Shown: piece by piece, positions 25,297 to 34,771 of the stretch | Layout: each line of letters opens with the position of its first letter | Numbering within the stretch: position 1 is the first letter of the stretch | DNA from: Solirubrobacteraceae bacterium | Lineage (GTDB): Bacteria > Actinomycetota > Thermoleophilia > Solirubrobacterales > Solirubrobacteraceae | Reading direction: 5' to 3' | Assembly (NCBI GenBank): GCA_017744415.1 | Contig: JAGIBJ010000054.1 | Coordinates: 1 to 55,489 of the forward strand | DNA: 55,489 nucleotides | Position numbers and translations under genes: made by a program | The notes under the pieces: generated by a model | Database searches by the model: none | What the model was told of the DNA's origin: nothing | Seen by the model: only the letters and a program-made list of their open reading frames with translations

Positions 25297-28047
25297 TCAG
25301 CCCGTGTTGCGCAGGCCGCCGGCGATGCCGTTGATCGCGAGGGCGCTGGCTCGGCCGAGCGCCTCGTCGGTGTCGCCCGCGCGGGCCCGGCGCAGCAGTT
25401 CGATCTGGATGAACGAGAGCGGGTCGACGGTGGGGTTGCGGCGGTCGATCGCGCGGCGCAGCGTGGGCTCGCGGTCGAGGAGCCGCTCGCAGCCGGTGAC
25501 GGCGGTGAGCTGCGCGCACGTGCGGTAGTACTCGGCCTCCAGCGACGACCAGATGCGAATGCGCAGATCGGAGTCGTCGCAAAGCTCGGCGTAGCGGCGG
25601 CCGATCGTGAGATCCGCCTTCGCGCACGCCATCTCGGCGTTGCTGATGAGCGCCGCGAAGAACGGCCACTCGCGATCCATCTCCTGCAGCAGCTCGATGC
25701 CGTGCGCCTCCTGCGCCTCGCTGAGCGCGGTACCGAGGCCGTACCAGCCGGGCAGCACGATCCGCGACTGGCCCCACGAGAACACCCACGGGATCGCGCG
25801 GAGATCCTCGATCGCCTGGCTCTGCTTGCGCTTCGCCGGCCGGGAGCCGAGGCGCAGCCGCGAGATCTCGCCGATCGGCGTGACCTCGTGGAAGAACCGC
25901 GGGAAGTCGGGGTCGCCGTACACGAGCCCGCGATAGGCCGCGGCCGAGCGCTCGGCCATCTCGGCCACCACGGGCTCGTAGCGCTGGCGGCGCTCGGGCG
26001 AGAGGCGAGCATCGCCGCTGCCCGCGCCACGCAGCAGCGCTGCGCCGGTGGTGAGCTCGAGCTCGCGGTGGGCGATCTCCGGCACGCCGTACTTGTCGGA
26101 GAGCACCTCGCCCTGCTCGGTCACCTTGAGGCGGCCGCCGACCGTGCCGGGCGGCTGCGCACCGATCGCCACGATGCTCGGCCCGCCGCCGCGGCCGACG
26201 GCACCACCACGACCGTGGAAGAAGATCCAGGTGAGCCCGGCCTCACGCATCACCTCGGCGAGCTCGAGCTGGCCGCGGTAGATGCCCCAGCCCGACGCGG
26301 TGTAGCCGACGTCCTTGTTGGAGTCGGAGTAGCCGAGCATGAGTTCCTGCTCGTCACCGACGGCGGCGAGCGCACGGCGGTAGCACGGGATCGCGAGTAC
26401 GGTGCGCATCGTGTGCGCGGACGCCGCGAGCGTGTCGCCTGCCTCGAACAACGGCACGATCCGCAGGCGCGCGTTGGCTCCTCCGGCCCGCGAGAGCCGG
26501 CACTCCTTCATCAGGAAGAGCACCTCGAGCAGGTCCACGGGCCCTGTCGTGCCGGAGATGATGTAGGTCTGCAGCGCGGCGTCGTGATCGGAGCGGCGCA
26601 GCTCGTCGAGCACGCGGAAGGTCCGGATCACCTCCTGGGCGTCCGCCGAGAAGCCCGAGATGTCCATCGGGATCACCGGGCGGCGGTCCTCGATCATCTT
26701 CTCCAGCAGCGCGAGCCGCTCCGCCTCCGAGAGCGCGCCGTAGTCGGACTCGAGGTGGAGCTCGGCGAGCACCTCCTGGATCGTCGACGCGTGCTTGCCG
26801 GCGTGGGCGCGAATGTCGAGCCGGGCGAAGTGGAACCCGAACACCTCCACCTGGCGGATCACGTCGCGCAGCAGATCGTCGGCCACGTAGCCGCCACCGT
26901 TCGCGCGCAGCGCGACATCGCAGGCGCGGAGATCCTCGACCACCGCGGCGGGAGACGCGTAGCCGCGCTCGTCGTCCTCGAGCGAGGCGCGCAGCCGGCG
27001 GGCGATCAGGCCGAAGGCGCGGCGGTAAGGCTCTTCCGGGCTACGCCCGATGAGCTCGGCGGCGGTGTCGGGGAAGTCCTCCTCGCCCGCGGCCAGCAGC
27101 GGCGCGATCGCCTCGGGCTCGCCGACGAGCCGGCTGGAGAGCGAGACGCGCGAGGAGAGCTCGATCACCTGGTCCCGCAGGAAGCCGAGGCAGGCGGTGC
27201 GCATCGCGACGAGGGTCGCGACCGTCACCTCGGGGGTGACGTACGGGTTGCCGTCGCGATCGCCGCCCATCCACGTACCGAAGCGCAGCAGCGGCGGCAC
27301 GGGGATGTCGGCGCCGGGGTACACCTCCGCGATCGCCGCTTCCAGCTCGCGGTACATCGCGGGCACCGCCTCCGCGATCGTCGAACGCAGGTAGGCGAGG
27401 CCCGTCTGCACCTCGTCCATCACGGTCGGGCTGACGGCGCGGATCTCGTCGGAGGCCCACAGCTCCTGCACCGCACCCGTGAGCGCGTCGGCGGCGACGG
27501 CCTGGTCGTCGATCGTGGGGCGGCGCTCGTCGAGCGCGCGGAGGCTGCTGAACACGCGCGCGAGCTTCTCGAGCGTGGTGCGGCGGCGAGCCTCCGTGGG
27601 GTGGGCCGTCATCACCAGGTGCACTTCGGCGCGTGCGAGGAGCTCCGCGAGCTCACCAGCATCCACGCCGTCGCTCGCGATCTGGTGGACCACCTCGCGC
27701 ACCGAGCCGCTGCGCGGGCGCGGCAACATCTGCAGCTCGCGCTGACGCAGGCGGCGGATGCGGTCGTTGTCCTCCGCGAGGTTGAGCAGCTGGAACCAGC
27801 GCGTGAGGGAGCGTGCGAGCGAGCCGAGCTCGGCCGCGCCGAGGTCGGCGATCACCGCCGCGAGCTCGCCCGCGGCCGCCTCGTCGCCGCCACGCAGCCG
27901 CTCGCCGAGCTCGATCGCGAGGTGGTGGGCGTCGAGCAGCGCCTGGCCCTCGCCCGCGCGGATCACGCGGTCGAGCACCTCGCGCAGCAGCGCGCGATCG
28001 TCGGCGAACGAGCGCACGTCGCTCGCGCCGACGCCGGCCTGTTCCAC
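25297..28047 (-). CDS. ppc: Phosphoenolpyruvate carboxylase
   Basis: About 916 residues, the normal size. It carboxylates phosphoenolpyruvate with bicarbonate to oxaloacetate, refilling the TCA cycle. Diagnostic segments: VMTAHPTEARRRTTLEKL (catalytic His), FGTWMGGDRDGNPYVTPEVT, LGYSDSNKDVGYTASGW (Lys), FFHGRGGAVGRGGGPS (catalytic His), WVFSWGQSRIVLPGWYGLG, and the invariant C-terminus ending in LRNTG. The start is uncertain: a GTG at 28047 leaves an eight-base gap to the preceding PPK2 gene but lacks a nearby Shine-Dalgarno, while a CTG at 28056 sits five bases behind GGAG and would overlap the PPK2 stop. Either way it is co-transcribed with PPK2. Confidence 0.92.
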   Translation of the reverse strand: MEQAGVGASDVRSFADDRALLREVLDRVIRAGEGQALLDAHHLAIELGERLRGGDEAAAGELAAVIADLGAAELGSLARSLTRWFQLLNLAEDNDRIRRLRQRELQMLPRPRSGSVREVVHQIASDGVDAGELAELLARAEVHLVMTAHPTEARRRTTLEKLARVFSSLRALDERRPTIDDQAVAADALTGAVQELWASDEIRAVSPTVMDEVQTGLAYLRSTIAEAVPAMYRELEAAIAEVYPGADIPVPPLLRFGTWMGGDRDGNPYVTPEVTVATLVAMRTACLGFLRDQVIELSSRVSLSSRLVGEPEAIAPLLAAGEEDFPDTAAELIGRSPEEPYRRAFGLIARRLRASLEDDERGYASPAAVVEDLRACDVALRANGGGYVADDLLRDVIRQVEVFGFHFARLDIRAHAGKHASTIQEVLAELHLESDYGALSEAERLALLEKMIEDRRPVIPMDISGFSADAQEVIRTFRVLDELRRSDHDAALQTYIISGTTGPVDLLEVLFLMKECRLSRAGGANARLRIVPLFEAGDTLAASAHTMRTVLAIPCYRRALAAVGDEQELMLGYSDSNKDVGYTASGWGIYRGQLELAEVMREAGLTWIFFHGRGGAVGRGGGPSIVAIGAQPPGTVGGRLKVTEQGEVLSDKYGVPEIAHRELELTTGAALLRGAGSGDARLSPERRQRYEPVVAEMAERSAAAYRGLVYGDPDFPRFFHEVTPIGEISRLRLGSRPAKRKQSQAIEDLRAIPWVFSWGQSRIVLPGWYGLGTALSEAQEAHGIELLQEMDREWPFFAALISNAEMACAKADLTIGRRYAELCDDSDLRIRIWSSLEAEYYRTCAQLTAVTGCERLLDREPTLRRAIDRRNPTVDPLSFIQIELLRRARAGDTDEALGRASALAINGIAGGLRNTG

Positions 28048-28055
28048 CGGGGTGC

Positions 28056-28979
28056 TCAGAACAGCTCCGGGACGAAGGTCTGCTCGTTCATCGGCGGGCG
28101 GATGTAGCCCGGATCCGGCTGGCGGGTCGGCAGCTCGAACGGCGGCGGGGTGAGATCCTCGTAGTCGAACTGCGAGAGCAGGTGGCTGATGCAGTTGAGG
28201 CGAGCACGGCGTTTGTCGTCGGCCCGCACCACCGTCCACGGCGCGTGCGTGATGTCGGTGTAGCGGAACATCTCGTCCTTGGCCCTCGAATACTCCACCC
28301 AACGCTCGCGCGACTGCAGGTCCATCGGGCTGAGCTTCCACCGGCGCATCGGATCGTGCACCCGCGCCTGGAAGCGCTTCTCCTGCTCCTCGTCGCTCAC
28401 CGAGAACCAGTACTTGATGAGCGTGATCCCGCTGCGCACGAGCATCCGCTCGAAGTCCGGGCACGAGCGCATGAACTCCTCGTACTCGGCCTCCGTGCAG
28501 AAGCCCATCACCCGCTCGACGCCGGCGCGGTTGTACCAAGAGCGATCGAACAGGACGATCTCGCCGGCCGCCGGCAGGTGGGCCACGTAGCGCTGGAAGT
28601 ACCACTGGCTCTTCTCACGCTCGGTCGGACTGGCGAGCGCGACCACCCGGAACGTGCGCGGGCTCGTGCGCTCGCTGATGCGCTTGATCACGCCGCCCTT
28701 ACCGGCTGCGTCGCGGCCCTCGAAGATCACGACGACCTTCTCGCCGCGCGCTTTCACCCACTCCTGCAGGAGCACGAGCTCCCGCTGCAGCCGCGCGAGC
28801 TCCGTCTCGAAGGTGACCTTGTCGAGCTTCTTGCGCTTGACGGCGAGCTCCGGCTCTGCGGCCTCGGTCAGCGCCGTGGCGCCTTTGGCATTCTTGCTCA
28901 ACGTTGCGGCCTCGGGTCGCGGGTGACGGGGTGCGAGGGGGCTCGCGCCGCGAGAGCTACGGCGACTGCTCGGGGCCAT
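28056..28979 (-). CDS. ppk2: Polyphosphate kinase 2
   Basis: 307 residues. PPK2 transfers phosphate between polyphosphate and nucleotides. Walker A is FEGRDAAGKGGVIKR, the lid arginines lie in SPTEREKSQWYFQRYVAHLP, and Walker B is IVLFDRSWYNRAGVERVMGF. The single-domain size puts it among the short PPK2 enzymes, which mostly use polyphosphate to phosphorylate nucleoside mono- or diphosphates; the class cannot be settled from the visible motifs. A ~45-residue basic N-terminal extension precedes the conserved fold, so the true start could be downstream. It precedes PEP carboxylase in an apparent two-gene operon. Confidence 0.9.
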   Translation of the reverse strand: MAPSSRRSSRGASPLAPRHPRPEAATLSKNAKGATALTEAAEPELAVKRKKLDKVTFETELARLQRELVLLQEWVKARGEKVVVIFEGRDAAGKGGVIKRISERTSPRTFRVVALASPTEREKSQWYFQRYVAHLPAAGEIVLFDRSWYNRAGVERVMGFCTEAEYEEFMRSCPDFERMLVRSGITLIKYWFSVSDEEQEKRFQARVHDPMRRWKLSPMDLQSRERWVEYSRAKDEMFRYTDITHAPWTVVRADDKRRARLNCISHLLSQFDYEDLTPPPFELPTRQPDPGYIRPPMNEQTFVPELF

Positions 28980-29136
28980 CTTGCGTCACGCCACGGCCCT
29001 CCGCAACCGCCCAAACGGCGCAAACCTGGACGCCCGGGTTGGACGTTCTGGTGAACCTGCCGCATGACCACCGGTGCCTGGGTGATACTGCGCGTAGCCC
29101 CAGCGGCACACCCGTACTCACAGAGGAAGGCCCACC

Positions 29137-29691
29137 GTGGTCGCGCTCATCATCGTTCTCGTCGTCATCGCCATCGTCGTCCTCGCGTTCATCGCGATGT
29201 ACAACGGCCTGATCAATCTCAGGAACCGGACGGACGAGGCCTACTCCGACATCGACACGCAGCTCAAGCGTCGTCACGACCTCATCCCCAACCTGATCGA
29301 GACGGTCAAGGGCTACGCGACGCACGAGCGCGAGGTGCTGCAGAACGTCACCGAGGCGCGCATCGGTGCCGAGAGCGCCCAGGGCCCCGTGGCCCAAGCA
29401 GCCGCGGAGAACGCCCTCACCGGCGCGCTCGGCCGCCTCTTCGCGGTGGCCGAGGCCTACCCGGATCTCAAGGCGAACCAAAACTTCCTCGCGCTCCAGA
29501 ACGAGCTGACCGACACGGAAGACAAGGTTCAGGCCGCGCGCCGCTTCTACAACATGCAGGTGCGCAACCTGAACACGAAGGTCCAGTCGATCCCGACGAA
29601 CCTCATCGCCGGCGTCGCCAACGTGACCGAGCGCGAGTTCTTCGAGATCGACGATCCGGCGCAGCGCGAGGTCCCGCAGGTGAGCTTCTAG
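29137..29691 (+). CDS. lemA: LemA family protein
   Basis: 184 residues. An N-terminal membrane helix (VALIIVLVVIAIVVLAFIAMYNGL) is followed by the LemA helical-bundle domain with NRTDEAYSDIDTQLKRRHDLIPNL and ETVKGYATHEREVL, both strongly conserved in the family. The GTG at 29137 has AGGAAGG upstream. LemA proteins often sit next to M48 proteases or TPM-domain proteins; here the HtpX-like gene follows after 39 bases, forming a two-gene operon. The function is likely in envelope quality control, by context only. Confidence 0.9.
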   Translation: MVALIIVLVVIAIVVLAFIAMYNGLINLRNRTDEAYSDIDTQLKRRHDLIPNLIETVKGYATHEREVLQNVTEARIGAESAQGPVAQAAAENALTGALGRLFAVAEAYPDLKANQNFLALQNELTDTEDKVQAARRFYNMQVRNLNTKVQSIPTNLIAGVANVTEREFFEIDDPAQREVPQVSF

Positions 29692-29730
29692 CCACCGCAA
29701 CCCTCCCGCCGAGGGGAACTCCCGCACGCC

Positions 29731-30720
29731 GTGTACGAGCAGATCGCGAGCAACAAGCGCAAGTCGCTGGCGCTGTTCGCCGGCTTCCTACTGATCTACG
29801 CGGCCATCGCGGGCGCGCTGTACCTCTACGCAGGCACGGGCGCCGCGGCGGTGATGATCTCGATCGCGGTGATCATGACCCTGGTCGCCCTGTTCGGCGG
29901 CGACGACCTGGCCGTGCGCGTTGCCGGCGGCGTGCAGGTGCACAAGAAGGAGGAGGCGCCAGAGCTCTGGCGCGTCGTCGAGAACCTCGCCATCACCGCG
30001 GGCGTGCCCATGCCCCGCCTCTACATCTCGCCCGATCTCTCCGCGAACGCCTTCGCGGCGGGGCGCACGCCCGAGCAGGCCGTCGTCTGCGTGAACCAGG
30101 GGCTCCTCAACCTGCTCGACGACGCTGAGCTCGAGGGCGTGATCGCCCACGAGATGACCCACATCCGCAACTACGACGTGCGGCTCATGACCTACGCGAC
30201 GGTGCTCGCCGGCTCGATCGCGCTCCTCGCGCAGCTCCTCACCCACTTCCTGGCGTTCGGCGGCGGCCGCCGCGACTCGCGCGACAGCGGCCCGGCGCAG
30301 CTGATCGGGCTCGTCGCCGTGATCCTCGTCGCCATCCTCGCCCCGCTCGCCGCGACGATCATCCAGCTCGCGATCAGCCGCAAGCGCGAATACGTCGCCG
30401 ACGCCGGCGCGGTCGAGCTCACCCGCTATCCGCAAGGCCTCGCGTCCGCGCTGCAGCGGATCAGCGGCGATCCGACCCCGCCGGTGCGCGACGAGCGCAC
30501 GATCGCCCACATGATGATCGCGCCGCAGGCACTCCCCAGCGGCCGCTCCTCTGCGCTGTTCTCGACGCACCCACCGACCGAGGATCGAATCGCGAAGCTG
30601 ATGGAGATGGCCGGCGGTGTGCCTCACGAGCACCGTGCGCCCGTCGCGGAGACGTACATCGAGCGGCAGGCGCCGCCGTCGGTGTCGCCCCCGGTCGTCC
30701 CGCCGCCGCCGTCTTCCTGA
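29731..30720 (+). CDS. htpX: M48 family zinc metalloprotease, HtpX-like
   Basis: 329 residues. Two N-terminal membrane helices (LALFAGFLLIYAAIAGALYLY and AVMISIAVIMTLVALF) precede the M48 domain. The zinc-binding HEMTH motif is His140-Glu141-x-x-His144 (VIAHEMTHIRNYDVRLM), and the third ligand Glu lies in RKREYVADAGAVELTRYP after another pair of membrane segments. HtpX-type enzymes degrade damaged membrane proteins. The C-terminus has a Pro/Val-rich tail (PPSVSPPVVPPPPSS). The start is a GTG. It pairs with LemA. Confidence 0.9.
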   Translation: MYEQIASNKRKSLALFAGFLLIYAAIAGALYLYAGTGAAAVMISIAVIMTLVALFGGDDLAVRVAGGVQVHKKEEAPELWRVVENLAITAGVPMPRLYISPDLSANAFAAGRTPEQAVVCVNQGLLNLLDDAELEGVIAHEMTHIRNYDVRLMTYATVLAGSIALLAQLLTHFLAFGGGRRDSRDSGPAQLIGLVAVILVAILAPLAATIIQLAISRKREYVADAGAVELTRYPQGLASALQRISGDPTPPVRDERTIAHMMIAPQALPSGRSSALFSTHPPTEDRIAKLMEMAGGVPHEHRAPVAETYIERQAPPSVSPPVVPPPPSS

Positions 30721-30736
30721 CGCACGCAAATCTGGA

Positions 30737-30766
30737 GTACTCGCCGGTTCCCGCCGCGGCGAGTAC
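30737..30766. promoter_or_regulatory. Inverted repeat before the first TetR gene
   Basis: GTACTCGCC (30737-30745) and GGCGAGTAC (30758-30766) are perfect inverted repeats 21 bases centre to centre, ending nine bases before the ATG at 30776. The two-helical-turn spacing suits an operator for a dimeric TetR regulator, though a terminator for the protease gene is also possible. Confidence 0.5.
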
Positions 30767-30775
30767 GCTCCGCCC

Positions 30776-31372
30776 ATGACGACCACCTTCGAGCGCACCG
30801 CGCGGGAGCGGATCCTCACCGCGCTCGCCGAGGCCGTCGCCCGCGACGGCTACGCGAACGCGAAGATCCAGGAGGTCGCGCGAGACGCCCACGTCTCGCT
30901 CCGCACGTTCTACGCCGAGTTCACCGGCAAGGAGCAAGCCTTCCTCGAGCTGCAGCAGCGCGCGCTCGACGGCCTCGCCAACGCCGTGGAATCCACCGTG
31001 ACCTTCCAGAGCCCGTGGCGCGACGAGATCCGTGCCGGGTTCAACGTCTACTTCCGCCTGCTCACGGCCCGCCCGCGCCTCACGGCCGCCATCACCCACG
31101 AACTCGTCAACCTCAGCCCCGAGGCGCACGCCGCCCGGCAGTGGGCCCGCGAGCGCTTCGCCACGATGCTCACCGGCCTCGTCGACGCCGGCCGCGCGCA
31201 CTACCCGGAGATCCCGTCGCGGTCGCTCTCTCCGCTGCTCGCCTACGGTGTGCTCGGCGCGATCCTCGAGCTCGTCACCAGCGAGATGGTCGACAGCTCG
31301 CCCGAGGGCATCGACGAGCTCGTCGAGGCCGGCACCGACATCCTCTGGTCGATCATCACCAACGTCGACTGA
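30776..31372 (+). CDS. TetR family transcriptional regulator (first of two paralogues)
   Basis: 198 residues. The DNA-binding HTH is at about residues 9-55 (ERILTALAEAVARDGYANAKI and VARDAHVSLRTFYAEF). The C-terminal helical domain (residues ~75-198) would bind an unknown ligand and dimerise. The following gene encodes a protein that aligns with it over its whole length without gaps, at roughly half identical residues by eye, so a tandem duplication is clear. An inverted repeat sits directly upstream. Confidence 0.87.
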   Translation: MTTTFERTARERILTALAEAVARDGYANAKIQEVARDAHVSLRTFYAEFTGKEQAFLELQQRALDGLANAVESTVTFQSPWRDEIRAGFNVYFRLLTARPRLTAAITHELVNLSPEAHAARQWARERFATMLTGLVDAGRAHYPEIPSRSLSPLLAYGVLGAILELVTSEMVDSSPEGIDELVEAGTDILWSIITNVD

Positions 31373-31403
31373 CCCTCAACCCTCGGCCGCCTGCCCCTGC
31401 TCC

Positions 31404-31997
31404 TTGTCCCAAACGCGCACCAGCCACCGAGACCGCCTGCTCCAGGCCCTCGCCAACGTGATCGCCCGAGAGGGCTACGCCAACACGCGCGTCGCCGACG
31501 TCGCGCGTGAGGCGCGGGTGTCGCTGCGCACGTTCTACGAGGAGTTCGACTCGAAGGAGTCCGGGTTCCTCGCGCTGCACGCGATGCTCACCGACGCCGT
31601 CGCCAGCTCCCTCGAGGACTCGGCGAACTTCGACCAGCCCTGGCGCGCCGCGATCCGCGAAGGCTTCGACACCTACTTCCGCCTGCTCGTGGCCCAGCCG
31701 AAGCTCACCACCGCGATCATGATCGAGCTCACCACGCTGAGCCCCGAGGCCTACGAAGCACGCGAGTATGCCCGCGAGCGCTTCACGACCGTCATGAGCA
31801 ACCTCGTCGAGCGCGGCCGCGAAGCCAACCCCGAGATCCCCTCGCGGCCGCTCACGCCGCTCATGGCGCGCTGCATCCTCGGCGGCCTCCTCGAGCTCGT
31901 CACCACCGAGGTCGTCGACGAAGGCGTCGACCACCTCCCGGAGTTCGTCGACACCTGCACCGACCTGCTCTGGTCGGTCGTCACGACCGTCGAGTAG
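31404..31997 (+). CDS. TetR family transcriptional regulator (second paralogue)
   Basis: 197 residues from a TTG at 31404. This start makes its N-terminus align with the first TetR gene, one residue shorter. HTH: LANVIAREGYANTRVADVAR and REARVSLRTFYEEF. The ligand domain aligns with the first protein throughout (both have FRLL, LTTAI/LTAAI, LSPEA, ARERF and EIPSR). It lies 31 bases after the first gene on the same strand. No Shine-Dalgarno is clear, so translation may depend on the first gene. The target genes are unknown; the neighbouring hydrolase is convergent. Confidence 0.8.
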   Translation: MSQTRTSHRDRLLQALANVIAREGYANTRVADVAREARVSLRTFYEEFDSKESGFLALHAMLTDAVASSLEDSANFDQPWRAAIREGFDTYFRLLVAQPKLTTAIMIELTTLSPEAYEAREYARERFTTVMSNLVERGREANPEIPSRPLTPLMARCILGGLLELVTTEVVDEGVDHLPEFVDTCTDLLWSVVTTVE

Positions 31998-32005
31998 CGC
32001 CGCGG

Positions 32006-32851
32006 CTAGGTGCTGCGGAGGAACGAGGCGATCTCGCGGGCGAAGCCGACGGGGTCGTCGTGCGCGAGGATCGTACCGGTGCCTGGGAGGGTGCGCAGGA
32101 GCGACTGCTCGATGAGGTCGGCGGCCTCGTTCGCGGCGCGTGCTGGCGCGGACGGCGCGTCGGCGCCCCAGAGGATGAGGGTGGGGCAGTTCACCTCTCC
32201 GTAGGCGGCGATCAGGTCGCGGAACACCTCAGGGTCCCAGCGCGCGATCACGCGTCGCCAGGCGAGGCTGCGCTCGCTGCTCTCGAGCATCGCGGTGCGC
32301 GCACCCGCGGCAAGCGTCTTCACCCGCGACGAGGCGTCGGGACCGATCAGCTCCGCGCGCACGAGACCGCGGGTGAGCTGGCGGGAGACGAGGGGGCCGG
32401 TGGGAGCCGCGGCTGCGGCGCTCACGCGCGCGAGCGACCCGACGAGCCGCACGGGCTCGGGCCGGTGGAGCGGCCCCGGCAGGAGGATCATGCGCGAGGG
32501 CTCGAGCCAGCCGCGCTGAACGGCCCGTAGGAGGAGCTGGCCGCCGAGCCCGCTCCCGCCGACCCGCGGCCGCGCGCCGCCGATGTCGCGGGTGCACTCG
32601 GCGACGAGCCGCGCGGCCCAGTCGATGTCGTAGGGGAACTCAGGGGACTCCTCGGAGTCACCGTGCAGCGGGAGGTCCGGGAGCATCAGCCGCGCGCGGT
32701 CTTGGAGCTCGCCAGCGGCAGGCGTGAACTCGCGGTGGTTCAGCCCGCGCGAGTGCCAGAGCACGAGCGGCTGGCCGGCGCCGTCCTCTCGGTAGGCGAT
32801 GCGCGCGCCGTCGGACGCGTGGAAGAGCCGGAGGCGCAGCACAGGCCACAT
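32006..32851 (-). CDS. Alpha/beta hydrolase fold protein
   Basis: 281 residues. Fold markers: DGARIAYREDGAGQPLVLWHSRG (oxyanion-hole region), RLMLPDLPLHGDSEE, a nucleophile elbow at VGGSGLGGQLLLRA, the acid strand TLILWGADAPSAP, and the catalytic-His region TILAHDDPVGFAREIASFL. The elbow reads G-G-S-G-L, so the last position of the usual GxSxG is not Gly. The substrate is not predictable. The ATG at 32851, behind GCGAGG, begins the fold; upstream in-frame codons add an Arg/Pro-rich tail with no homology. Confidence 0.78.
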   Translation of the reverse strand: MWPVLRLRLFHASDGARIAYREDGAGQPLVLWHSRGLNHREFTPAAGELQDRARLMLPDLPLHGDSEESPEFPYDIDWAARLVAECTRDIGGARPRVGGSGLGGQLLLRAVQRGWLEPSRMILLPGPLHRPEPVRLVGSLARVSAAAAAPTGPLVSRQLTRGLVRAELIGPDASSRVKTLAAGARTAMLESSERSLAWRRVIARWDPEVFRDLIAAYGEVNCPTLILWGADAPSAPARAANEAADLIEQSLLRTLPGTGTILAHDDPVGFAREIASFLRST

Positions 32852-32913
32852 CCTCGCACGGGTCGAGCGCTGCCTCAGCCAGCTGACCGGCGCGGCGCGA
32901 ACCCCGCAACGAA

Positions 32914-32966
32914 AGCCGGCTGCCGGGTCGTGCGGGGGGCGCACGACCCGGCGGGGGAACCGGCTT
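32914..32966. repeat. Nested inverted repeat in the hydrolase leader region
   Basis: CCGGGTCGTGC (32923-32933) and GCACGACCCGG (32941-32951) form a perfect 11-bp stem with a 7-base loop. AGCCGG (32914-32919) and CCGGCT (32960-32965) add an outer stem. It lies about 65 bases upstream of the hydrolase start on the minus strand. I do not recognise a riboswitch class on either strand. Confidence 0.5.
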
Positions 32967-33056
32967 CGGGGAGAAGTTCGTGAGGGACTGTAAGCCATCC
33001 GGCCCGGGAACCGGTGCGGTGGTGTACAGCCTGGGGATATTGGCCCACGATGCATC

Positions 33057-33082
33057 GGCCGATCGGCCTAGGCCGATCGGCC
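33057..33082. repeat. 26-bp perfect palindrome
   Basis: GGCCGATCGGCC at 33057-33068 is repeated at 33071-33082 with TA between. Each half is itself a palindrome, so the whole is both a direct and an inverted repeat. It lies in the gene-free stretch 32852-33224. Nothing else recognisable is in that stretch apart from the nested hairpin at 32914. Confidence 0.75.
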
Positions 33083-33224
33083 CAATCGAGGGATTCGATT
33101 CGTCGCGCGTCGCCGCCGCCGGGCAATGGCTGCTGGCGGTGCAAGCGCCGGCGGCAGCGGCCCGAACCCCAGCCGCGAGCGGCAGCCGCGCGACCCTCAG
33201 TCGCGGGCGACCAGAAGCGCTCGG

Positions 33225-33440
33225 TTAGCGCGGGGCCGGCGCCGGAGGCGCCGCCGATGACGGTACCGGCGCCCCGCTGCCGGAGAGGCCGACCGACGGC
33301 ATGAGCAGGGCCGCCGTGAGCAGGCCCGCGGTGACGGCTCGCATGCGGCGCGGATCGCGCAGGGCGGGCACGTGGAGCGCGAGCCACGCGCGGGCACTGG
33401 TCGCGCCGGCCATCGCGGCAAGGGCGCAGGCGGAGCACAT
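33225..33440 (-). CDS. Small MCSAC-motif membrane protein
   Basis: 71 residues. It begins MCSAC, continues with a short Ala-rich helix and [14 protein letters not shown], then has one membrane helix ([18 protein letters not shown]) and a Pro/Ala-rich end. The paired Cys at the extreme N-terminus could bind a metal. It is divergent from the COG0523 GTPase gene, with a 19-bp palindrome between them, suggesting shared metal-responsive control. The stop is TAA, rare in this DNA. The ATG at 33440 is chosen; the frame extends upstream across the palindrome, which argues against an earlier start. No family could be named. Confidence 0.55.
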   Translation of the reverse strand: MCSACALAAMAGATSARAWLALHVPALRDPRRMRAVTAGLLTAALLMPSVGLSGSGAPVPSSAAPPAPAPR

Positions 33441-33480
33441 GGCGTCCAAGCTAGCGCGCCTCACAAATAGAGGCGATCGA

Positions 33481-33499
33481 TTCGCATTAGTAATGCGAA
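33481..33499. promoter_or_regulatory. Perfect 19-bp palindrome, candidate Zur/Fur-type operator
   Basis: TTCGCATTAGTAATGCGAA has 9-bp arms around a central G. It lies 29 bases upstream of the COG0523 gene and 40 bases from the divergent small gene, in an AT-rich pocket of an otherwise GC-rich window. A related half, TTCTCATTAG, follows at 33503. Its length and AT-rich core are like Fur-family boxes, and COG0523 GTPases are often Zur-controlled. Confidence 0.65.
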
Positions 33500-33528
33500 C
33501 TGTTCTCATTAGCTGCTACGGTCGTCCA

Positions 33529-34761
<1,233 letters not shown>

Positions 34762-34771
34762 GCTCCGAAGG

